The position numbers and the translations under genes are program-made. Below are positions 5,100 to 10,364 of a stretch of 10,364 nucleotides of DNA, in pieces. Below the pieces are notes generated by a model. It was given only the letters and a program-made list of their open reading frames with translations, did no database searches and was not told the origin of the DNA. Position 1 is the first letter of the stretch; every line of letters begins with the position of its first letter. The stretch is from an uncultured Eubacteriales bacterium. Its GTDB lineage: Bacteria > Bacillota > Clostridia > Oscillospirales > Acutalibacteraceae. The stretch covers positions 1 to 10,364 of the forward strand of contig CAKSDA010000053.1 of NCBI GenBank assembly GCA_934444895.1, read 5' to 3'.

Positions 5100-6728
5100 A
5101 TGGATGAGAATAAAGATAAAGACAAAAACATAAAGCAGGAAAGCGTACCTACCGGGTTTGATTCTGCCGACAATATTACGGGAAATGAATCAAAAACCGA
5201 AGGAACATTTACTCCGAACGAGATATTTAAAAGAAACGCAAAGGACGAAAACGACGGATATACGGTAACTCCGAACGGAGGATATTATACCGCAGGTCCG
5301 GGAAAAAGCCGCACGGAGGATGCAAAGCCTATTAATGAAGACGCAGACGAAAAAGCAAAAAAGGCTTCAAAAACACCGGATTTTATCCCAAGCGGAACAT
5401 ACAGTTATTCCGCGGCAAAGGGCAATATGCCGGACAGCGCATATAATACCGCAGATGTTTCAGGTAAAAATCCGTCTGATAATTTTCATGAAAATAGCGG
5501 TTTTGAGGATAACGGCTCAAACATAAACGAAAATATAAAGCCCAAAGCCGAAAAGAAAGTGAAAAAGGTAAGGGCAAAAAAAAGCAAAGAAACAGGGCCG
5601 AAATACAGCGCAGGAGTAATAATTGCTTCGGCTGTAATTGCGGCAGTGCTCGGCGCCGGAAGCGCTCTTGGAGTTTTGTGCCTTGGAAAGTCCTCACAAA
5701 ATGCAACGGTCGAAACTTCGTCGGAGACTTCCTCTACACAGGGCTCAATTTCAAAAATAAATGTTGATGAAACCGTTAATTCTTCTGTTGAGGCGGTAGC
5801 AAAAAAAGCGGGCCCCAGCATTATAGGCATACGCACTACTGCGGCCGTTACAAACTTCTTCTTCGGAAGCAATGAGGAAACCGAAGAGGGCTCAGGAATA
5901 ATTTATTCGGCAGACGGATACATTATCACAAACTATCATGTTATTCAAAGCGCAGTTGAATCTGCAAATTCAAAGGTAGAGGTTTTCCTCCCTGAAGATA
6001 CCAAAACCGCCATAAACGCTACGGTTGTGGGATACAATATTGCGTCGGATCTGGCAGTTGTAAAAATTGATAAAAAGAACCTGACCCCGGTAGAGTTTTC
6101 GGATTCCGACAAGCTCAGCATTGGGCAGTATGTTGTTGCAATAGGCAACCCCGGCGGACTTGAATTTATAGGATCGGTAAGTTCCGGCGTTATAAGCGGA
6201 CTTAACCGTACAGTAACGGTGGGAACCGGAAACAAAATGTCGCTTATTCAAACCGATGCAGCTATAAATCCGGGAAATTCAGGCGGCGCACTTGTGGATT
6301 TAAGCGGAAAACTGGTAGGCGTTAACAGTGTTAAGCTTGTCAGCACAGGCTATGAAGGCATGGGATTCGCAATTCCGTCAAACACGGTTAAGAAAATTTG
6401 TGACAACATTATAGCAAAACAAAATGATCCTACTCCGTATATCGGAATACAAATAAGCGAAAGCTATACTGCAGCACAGCTTAATGCACTGGGATATCCT
6501 TCAGGCGCAGTTGTAGTAAGCGTTGTTGATGGCGGACCGGCAAGCGAAAGCGGAATTAAACGCGGAGATATTATAACCGAGTTTAACGGAAAAACAATCA
6601 ACAGCTATTCTGAGTTCGACAGTGCAATTCTGGCCTGTAAGCCGGGAAATTCCGTAACGGTAAAACTTTATCGTTCAGGAAGATTCTATTCAACCAATGT
6701 TAATGTAGAATCCAATAACGCACAGTAA
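5100..6728 (+). CDS. htrA: HtrA/DegP-like membrane-anchored serine protease with PDZ domain
   Basis: This is a trypsin-like protease for quality control of misfolded proteins outside the membrane. The 542-residue product has three parts. Residues 1-168 are hydrophilic and low-complexity, rich in N, D, E, K, G and S, predicted disordered and cytoplasmic, ending in a lysine-rich patch (148-163). Residues 171-195 are one membrane segment, an uncleaved signal anchor. The protease domain (about 225-440) has the full triad: H280 in TNYHV, D317 in ASDLAV and S394 in GNSGGAL. One PDZ domain follows (about 446-535, with YIGIQI and GIKRGDII). GGAG at 5086-5089 supports the ATG at 5100. The gene has its own leader and a strong terminator. 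The cytoplasmic tail is longer than in many homologues. Which HtrA paralogue it is cannot be told. Confidence 0.94.
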   Translation: MDENKDKDKNIKQESVPTGFDSADNITGNESKTEGTFTPNEIFKRNAKDENDGYTVTPNGGYYTAGPGKSRTEDAKPINEDADEKAKKASKTPDFIPSGTYSYSAAKGNMPDSAYNTADVSGKNPSDNFHENSGFEDNGSNINENIKPKAEKKVKKVRAKKSKETGPKYSAGVIIASAVIAAVLGAGSALGVLCLGKSSQNATVETSSETSSTQGSISKINVDETVNSSVEAVAKKAGPSIIGIRTTAAVTNFFFGSNEETEEGSGIIYSADGYIITNYHVIQSAVESANSKVEVFLPEDTKTAINATVVGYNIASDLAVVKIDKKNLTPVEFSDSDKLSIGQYVVAIGNPGGLEFIGSVSSGVISGLNRTVTVGTGNKMSLIQTDAAINPGNSGGALVDLSGKLVGVNSVKLVSTGYEGMGFAIPSNTVKKICDNIIAKQNDPTPYIGIQISESYTAAQLNALGYPSGAVVVSVVDGGPASESGIKRGDIITEFNGKTINSYSEFDSAILACKPGNSVTVKLYRSGRFYSTNVNVESNNAQ

Positions 6729-6750
6729 ATTCAGCAGATAAAAACAAAAC

Positions 6751-6792
6751 AGAGGACATTATCTTAAAAATCGGATAATGTCTTCTTTTTTT
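6751..6792 (+). terminator. Intrinsic terminator after htrA
   Basis: GACATTATC (6755-6763) pairs perfectly with GATAATGTC (6774-6782); four more pairs, one of them G-U, extend the stem to 13 bp using AGAG and TTCT. The loop has 10 bases and a run of Ts (6786-6792) follows. Confidence 0.92.
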
Positions 6793-6884
6793 AAAAAAGC
6801 ATTTTTTCTAAAACCTCTGACCATTTTTAAAAATCGGAAAACCGGACAAAGGTATATTAACGCAGATCAAATGAACCTTTACGG

Positions 6885-6914
6885 TTGACGAACACCGTAA
6901 TTCTGTGTTATACT
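6885..6914 (+). promoter_or_regulatory. Sigma-A-like promoter for the membrane protein-yebC unit
   Basis: TTGACG (6885-6890, 5 of 6) and TATACT (6909-6914, 5 of 6) are 18 bases apart. The predicted start near 6921 gives a leader of about 110 bases that carries the 12-bp tandem repeat. Confidence 0.6.
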
Positions 6915-6954
6915 GAAAGGCACGGATAATATACTGGATAGTACACCGTTCTAT

Positions 6955-6978
6955 AATATAGCCGGAAATATAGCCGGA
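6955..6978. repeat. Perfect 12-bp tandem repeat in the leader
   Basis: AATATAGCCGGA occurs twice without a gap (6955-6966 and 6967-6978), followed by a degenerate third unit (AATATAACC). It lies in the predicted leader of the downstream gene. Confidence 0.85.
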
Positions 6979-7032
6979 CAATATAACCAAATTATAAAAA
7001 CAGGCGCAGCTTGCAAAAGCGGGTGATATCAT

Positions 7033-7698
7033 ATGGCAGGAGAAAACGCAGTAAGGCCTAAAGGATTTAAAAAAAAGGTTGAAAATTTTTGGTATTATTA
7101 TAAATATTATTGCATTATAGGAATTTTTCTTTTTACGGCACTTGTGGTTGTGATGGCCCAGTGCAGCAGAAGACCGAAATATGATTATAAAGTTGTTGTA
7201 ACAACAAATTCAGCAGATTTCACCTCTATACAAATTGAAACGCTGGGGAAAAAGCTTGCAGCCTACGGAAGGGATATTAACGGTGATGGCAGCGTAAATG
7301 TAAGCGTTGTGGATTGTACATATAACATTAAAGAAACCACATATGAAATGATGATGGCAAAAAAGCAAAAGCTTCAGTCAATACTCACAAGTGAGGCAGG
7401 AGTACTTCTTATTATTTCGGATGAGGGTAATTATGACTGGATCAATTCAATAACTTCCGGCGGTTTTATGGAAAATGTGGGGCTTCCTCAGGGGGACGGT
7501 AAATACTTTACTTTAGAGGGAACAAAATTTTTGAATTCCGTTAAAGAGGAATGCGGCAAAAATTGCAGTTGGCCTAACGATTTACGCATATCCCGCAGAA
7601 TAGTTAAGGGAACCCTTATTGAAAAAGATAAAAATATAAAAGAGCTTGCCCAAAACAGCGACGAACTGTTAAATAAATTAGTTGCTGAAAACAGATAA
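7033..7698 (+). CDS. Single-pass membrane protein of unknown function
   Basis: The 221-residue product starts with a basic, aromatic stretch (KGFKKKVENFWYYYKYY, 10-26), then one membrane segment (about 27-43) and an outward-facing domain of about 175 residues. Residues 81-94 (DINGDGSVNVSVVD) have the Asp/Asn/Gly spacing of an EF-hand or dockerin-like calcium loop, here a single one and not a dockerin pair. The domain contains four cysteines (C95, C174, C178 and the near-membrane C44). The pattern of a YG-D-NGDG loop followed by beta strands is, from memory, seen in other uncharacterised clostridial membrane proteins, and may be a distant solute-binding-like fold; this is uncertain. GGGTGAT at 7021-7027 precedes the ATG. 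yebC follows after 24 bases, so the two are probably co-transcribed. No function is assigned. Confidence 0.85.
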   Translation: MAGENAVRPKGFKKKVENFWYYYKYYCIIGIFLFTALVVVMAQCSRRPKYDYKVVVTTNSADFTSIQIETLGKKLAAYGRDINGDGSVNVSVVDCTYNIKETTYEMMMAKKQKLQSILTSEAGVLLIISDEGNYDWINSITSGGFMENVGLPQGDGKYFTLEGTKFLNSVKEECGKNCSWPNDLRISRRIVKGTLIEKDKNIKELAQNSDELLNKLVAENR

Positions 7699-7722
7699 TA
7701 TTTTCCCGAAAGGACAGATAGT

Positions 7723-8457
7723 ATGTCAGGACATTCCAAATGGAGCACAATTAAAAGAAAAAAGGAAAAAACCGATCAACAAAGAGCAAAGGTTTTTACT
7801 AAAATCGGAAGGGAACTGGCGGTTGTTGTAAAAACCGGCGGGGCGGATCCCAATGTCAACAGCAAATTAAAGGATGTAATTGCAAAAGCCAAAGCTGCAA
7901 ATGTACCTAATGACAATATTGAAAGAATTATAAAAAAAGCAGCCGGGGACGGCGACACAAATAATTATGAGGATATTGTTTACGAGGGATACGGTCCGTC
8001 AGGGGTAGCGGTTGTTGTGGAAGCACTTACCGATAACCGCAACCGTACGGCAGGCGATCTCCGCCATTATTTTGATAAATTCGGCGGCAATATGGGTCAA
8101 CCCGGTTCGGTTATGTTTATGTTCAGCAGACAGGGTATTATTCTTATAGATTCCGAGGGCCGTGACGAAGATGAAGTTATGGAAGCCGCACTTGAAGCCG
8201 GCGCAGAAGATTTTAATACCGGAGACGGTATTTTCGAAATTGCAACAGCTCCAAACGATCTCGGAACGGTAAGAGACGCACTAGAGGCAGCCGGATATAA
8301 TTATATTTCGGCAGAGGTTGCGTATATTCCGTCAACCACAACCGTCCTTACGAATCCTGAGGATATTGAAAAGATGGAAAAGCTTATAGATATCCTTGAA
8401 GAAAACGACGATGTTCAAAACATTTGGCACAACTGGGAAACCCCGGAAGAGGAATAA
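7723..8457 (+). CDS. yebC: YebC/PmpR (TACO1) family protein
   Basis: The 244-residue cytoplasmic protein is a full-length YebC family member. It begins with the family signature GHSKWSTIKRKKEKTD (3-18) and has the conserved stretches RELAVVVKTGG (30-40), VPNDNIERIIKKA (56-68), EGYGPSGVAVVVEALTDNRN (83-102) and GQPGSVMFMF (115-124). The family was long annotated as DNA-binding transcription regulators; mitochondrial TACO1 and later bacterial work point to a translation role, helping ribosomes through difficult sequences such as proline runs. Which role applies here cannot be told from sequence. AAAGGA at 7709-7714 lies 8 bases before the ATG. It is second in a likely two-gene unit with the membrane protein and is followed by a terminator. 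It is separate from any ruv genes, with which yebC is often linked elsewhere. Confidence 0.96.
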   Translation: MSGHSKWSTIKRKKEKTDQQRAKVFTKIGRELAVVVKTGGADPNVNSKLKDVIAKAKAANVPNDNIERIIKKAAGDGDTNNYEDIVYEGYGPSGVAVVVEALTDNRNRTAGDLRHYFDKFGGNMGQPGSVMFMFSRQGIILIDSEGRDEDEVMEAALEAGAEDFNTGDGIFEIATAPNDLGTVRDALEAAGYNYISAEVAYIPSTTTVLTNPEDIEKMEKLIDILEENDDVQNIWHNWETPEEE

Positions 8458-8478
8458 GCCTTTGTGTCAACCTTAAAT

Positions 8479-8545
8479 TTAAGCTCTGCTGTTATAATTT
8501 TGTAAGCTTATGGCTTTGCAAGTTTAGCGGCAGAGCTTAATTTTT
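8479..8545 (+). terminator. Intrinsic terminator after yebC
   Basis: TTAAGCTCTG (8479-8488) pairs perfectly with CAGAGCTTAA (8531-8540), with three further pairs inward including one G-U, followed by T5 (8541-8545). The loop is long (about 36 bases), so this may be a branched structure, but the stem and T-run are convincing. Confidence 0.8.
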
Positions 8546-8552
8546 AAAAATC

Positions 8553-8564
8553 GCACAAATGTTC
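8553..8564. promoter_or_regulatory. Candidate LexA (SOS) operator
   Basis: GCACAAATGTTC matches the Firmicutes LexA core GAAC-N4-GTTC at 7 of 8 fixed positions, and the central four bases fit the RNRY pattern of the B. subtilis box. It ends directly before the -35 of the lexA promoter, where binding would block RNA polymerase. Autoregulation is the normal pattern for lexA. The single mismatch lowers confidence. Confidence 0.45.
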
Positions 8565-8593
8565 TTGAAAGAATGACTAATATATGTTAAACT
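8565..8593 (+). promoter_or_regulatory. Candidate lexA promoter
   Basis: TTGAAA (8565-8570, 4 of 6) and TAAACT (8588-8593, 4 of 6) are 17 bases apart. The leader would be about 105 bases and contains a 5-bp hairpin (AGCGG/CCGCT at 8622-8639). Confidence 0.45.
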
Positions 8594-8690
8594 AAATAGT
8601 AGATTAAATGTTTTTACATTAAGCGGCAGTTTGTCCGCTAAAGTCGGTGCACCTATATGGAGCAGCGCTTTATTAAAAATACAAAATTTT

Positions 8691-8696
8691 GGGAGG
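8691..8696 (+). promoter_or_regulatory. Ribosome binding site deciding the lexA start
   Basis: GGGAGG lies 7 bases before TTG at 8704. A TTG at 8689 opens the same frame earlier but would overlap this site, so 8704 is preferred. Confidence 0.8.
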
Positions 8697-8703
8697 CGTT
8701 TTT

Positions 8704-9288
8704 TTGGGCGTAGATCTTACACCAAAACAGTTTAGTGTATATAAAGTTATTGAAAAGGCAGCAACCAGCGGTTATCCGCCTACGGTAAGGGAAATATGTG
8801 CATCCGCCGGTATCAAATCAACCTCTACAGCCCACAGAATTCTTGGAATCTTGGAGGAGAAGGGATATATAGAAAGAAATGCCGGAAACTCAAGAGGAAT
8901 TCGCCTTAAGGGTATGCAGCCTACCTCACAGGTTCCGGTAATGGGAAAAGTTACGGCGGGAGAGCCTATCCTTGCGGTGGAAAATATTGAGGATTATATT
9001 CCTTATCCCTCTAAGAACCCGGACGGACTTTTTGCGCTCAAGGTGTCAGGGCTCAGTATGCGCGATGCCGGCATTTTAGACGGCGATATAATTATTGCCG
9101 ACAAGCAGAGCACTATTAGCAAAGGCGATATTGTTGTTGCTATGATTGAAGATGAAGCTACCGTAAAAAGGCTTGGCTTTGAACAGGGCGAGCCGGTATT
9201 GTATCCGGAAAATCCGGATTTCAGTCCGATACGTGCAGAAAAAATCGATATTTTGGGCAAGGTGATCGGCAGCTTCAGAAAGTACTGA
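8704..9288 (+). CDS. lexA: LexA repressor, SOS response
   Basis: LexA represses DNA-damage genes and cuts itself when RecA filaments form. The 194-residue product (from TTG at 8704) has an N-terminal winged-helix domain (about 4-68; TVREICASAGIKSTSTAHRI covers the recognition region at 27-46) and a C-terminal S24 peptidase domain. The self-cleavage site is A85-G86 in VTAGEP, the catalytic serine is S118 in SGLSMRDAGI, and the lysine is K155 in ATVKRLG. These numbers are nearly the same as in E. coli LexA (84-85, 119, 156). The C-terminus ends normally (GKVIGSFRKY). A candidate LexA box and promoter lie upstream, which fits autoregulation. ogg lies about 5 kb away without evident shared control. 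The start codon is the only uncertain point. Confidence 0.96.
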   Translation: MGVDLTPKQFSVYKVIEKAATSGYPPTVREICASAGIKSTSTAHRILGILEEKGYIERNAGNSRGIRLKGMQPTSQVPVMGKVTAGEPILAVENIEDYIPYPSKNPDGLFALKVSGLSMRDAGILDGDIIIADKQSTISKGDIVVAMIEDEATVKRLGFEQGEPVLYPENPDFSPIRAEKIDILGKVIGSFRKY

Positions 9289-9324
9289 TAGACGGCGGTC
9301 AAAACAAAATGAGGCAAGTTTAAC

Positions 9325-9373
9325 GGGGCTTTAAAAAATTCAGGAAAAGTCTTCGGCACCGTTTTAAAGCCCC
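9325..9373. repeat. 12-bp perfect inverted repeat after lexA
   Basis: GGGGCTTTAAAA (9325-9336) and TTTTAAAGCCCC (9362-9373) are perfect inverted copies with a 25-base loop. No T-run follows on the plus strand, so it is not a typical terminator, though it may still end or protect the lexA transcript. It may be a small palindromic repeat element. Nothing else is seen in the 140-base gap. Confidence 0.75.
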
Positions 9374-9428
9374 CAAACTGAAAACTGTTTTAAAGACATT
9401 AACTTATATTTTTGCCGGAGGTAATGCA

Positions 9429-10193
9429 GTGATTAATGAGAACAAAAAACGATACGCGCTTTTAGATGAGTTTCGCGGGTTTATGGTTTTTTGTATGATT
9501 TTTTTCCATGGATTTTATGTGGTTTATGATGTTTTTGAGTATGAAATATTTAATGATTTTATAAACTTTTTCATGCCGGCAGAACCGTTTTTTGCCGGTG
9601 GATTTATTATGCTTTCGGGTGTTATGTGTGGTTTTTCAAAATCAAATATTAAAAGGGGCGCGGCAGTTACGGTCATTGCTGCCGCTGTAACTGTGGTAAC
9701 GGTAATTGCAGCTCCCTATATCGGAGAAATACAAATATATTTCGGAATACTGCACTTGCTTGGAATTTCAATGCTCTTTTGCGGCATTTTTGACTTTGCC
9801 TTAAAAAGAATACCAAAATGGTTCGGACTTTGTTTTAACGCCGTTTTGTTTGCGGTTGGGTATTTTGTTTTCGATCTTCAAAACGGGGGTCGATCTCCTA
9901 AAATCGCAATACCCGGCGAGCTCTATGAAAATGGATATTTTTCGTTTTTGGGGATAGCCGGTGAAAACTTTTCTTCGGCAGACTATTTTCCCATATTTCC
10001 CTGGATATTTATTTTTATTTTCGGATACTATCTTTACAAATTTAATATAATACAAAATCACGAAAAATTATTTTTGCCTGAAAGAGTAAAACCGCTTGGA
10101 TGGCTTGGCCGGCATGCGCTTGCCATATACATTATTCATCAACCGGTATGTTATGCTGCAAGTTATCTTATAAAATATCTTTTAAAGATTTAA
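9429..10193 (+). CDS. Multi-pass membrane protein, HGSNAT/DUF1624-like acyltransferase
   Basis: The 254-residue protein is hydrophobic, with about seven or eight membrane segments. It has the marks of the heparan-alpha-glucosaminide N-acetyltransferase-like (DUF1624) family: RYALLDEFRGFMVFCMIFFH (8-27), the histidine-bearing YFGILHLLGISML (104-116), the aromatic DYFPIFPWIFIFIFGYYLYK (185-204) and the C-terminal LGRHALAIYIIHQPV (226-240). In the characterised animal enzyme, acetyl groups from cytoplasmic acetyl-CoA are moved across the membrane to a sugar amine; bacterial members may acylate envelope glycans, but the substrate here is unknown. GGAGG (9417-9421) lies 7 bases before the GTG start at 9429; a nearby ATG at 9424 meets a stop at once. 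It is complete and close to typical bacterial length. It follows lexA after 140 bases and is probably separately expressed. Confidence 0.85.
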   Translation: MINENKKRYALLDEFRGFMVFCMIFFHGFYVVYDVFEYEIFNDFINFFMPAEPFFAGGFIMLSGVMCGFSKSNIKRGAAVTVIAAAVTVVTVIAAPYIGEIQIYFGILHLLGISMLFCGIFDFALKRIPKWFGLCFNAVLFAVGYFVFDLQNGGRSPKIAIPGELYENGYFSFLGIAGENFSSADYFPIFPWIFIFIFGYYLYKFNIIQNHEKLFLPERVKPLGWLGRHALAIYIIHQPVCYAASYLIKYLLKI

Positions 10194-10213
10194 AAGTAGG
10201 ATATTGATTGTCA

Positions 10214-10260
10214 AACCTGCCCAAAACAGCAATCTTTAGGCATTTTTAGGCTTGTCGTCT
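10214..10260. repeat. Right copy of 47-bp inverted repeat
   Basis: This is the inverted partner of 1-47 (45 of 47). It starts 20 bases after the stop codon of the acyltransferase gene. Sequence continues to its right with TTTTGGGGGAAG, which cannot be compared because the left copy is cut by the window edge. Confidence 0.9.
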
Positions 10261-10293
10261 TTTGGGGGAAGTCAGCCTTGCGACATTCTCCGC

Positions 10294-10328
10294 ACCCAAA
10301 ACTGCCTTAAATTTCATCCGTTTTGGGT
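10294..10328. other. Hairpin at the right end
   Basis: ACCCAAAA (10294-10301) pairs perfectly with TTTTGGGT (10321-10328), with a 19-base loop; a short T-run follows at about 10335-10340. It lies just outside the 47-bp repeat, may belong to the same element, and could act as a terminator for the acyltransferase gene. Confidence 0.45.
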
Positions 10329-10364
10329 CGAAGATTTTTTAAACTGATATATTTTTTACAGGGC

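Larger units (their letters stand above)
6729..7032. other. Intergenic region between htrA and the membrane-protein gene
   Basis: These 304 bases hold the htrA terminator (6751-6792), a sigma-A-like promoter (6885-6914) and a perfect 12-bp tandem duplication (6955-6978). No gene is supported. An open minus-strand frame crosses it, but it has no ribosome binding site that I can see and lies over these signals. Confidence 0.7.

Noticed and set aside
7273..7314. Dockerin domain in the membrane protein
   Set aside because: Only one DxNxDG loop is present; dockerins have two such segments, and no cohesin or cellulosome genes are nearby.
1..10260. Composite transposon bounded by the 47-bp inverted repeats
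   Set aside because: No transposase or integrase is encoded inside and the enclosed genes are ordinary chromosomal genes; a dispersed repeat explains the copies more simply.

Overview
The window looks like chromosomal DNA of a low-GC, Gram-positive member of the Clostridia, probably an anaerobic, spore-forming gut-type lineage. The evidence is a SpoVB-type sporulation flippase, a class II fructose-bisphosphate aldolase, a LexA with Firmicutes-style features, strong GGAGG ribosome binding sites, frequent GTG and TTG starts, and AT-rich codon use. No ribosomal RNA or other taxonomic marker is present, so this placement is an inference from gene content and style.

Layout from left to right: (1) a 361-bp repeat-rich non-coding stretch; (2) spoVB (362-1912, +); (3) a second repeat copy and a small minus-strand gene for a 93-residue tail-anchored protein (2086-2367); (4) an AT-rich gap; (5) an Ogg1-type 8-oxoguanine DNA glycosylase (2809-3612, +); (6) a third repeat copy with candidate promoters; (7) fba (3953-4888, +) with a clear terminator; (8) an HtrA-type membrane-anchored serine protease (5100-6728, +) with a clear terminator; (9) a single-pass membrane protein of unknown function followed after 24 bp by yebC (7033-8457, +), ending in a terminator; (10) lexA (8704-9288, +), preceded by a promoter and a near-consensus SOS operator; (11) a multi-pass membrane acyltransferase-like protein of the heparan-alpha-glucosaminide N-acetyltransferase/DUF1624 type (9429-10193, +); (12) another repeat-containing end.

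The genes do not form one pathway. They are mostly single-gene or two-gene transcription units of core metabolism, DNA repair (ogg, lexA), envelope quality control (htrA), envelope building (spoVB, perhaps the acyltransferase) and translation or regulation (yebC). I see no defence system, prophage, CRISPR array, transposase or biosynthetic cluster.

The unexplained structure is between the genes. A 47-bp sequence at the left edge recurs inverted near the right edge (45 of 47 matches). A separate degenerate repeat (blocks A, B and C) occurs in three intergenic regions; two inverted copies flank spoVB. Part of it varies mostly at third codon positions, as if derived from a coding sequence. These look like members of one or more dispersed repeat families that I cannot name.
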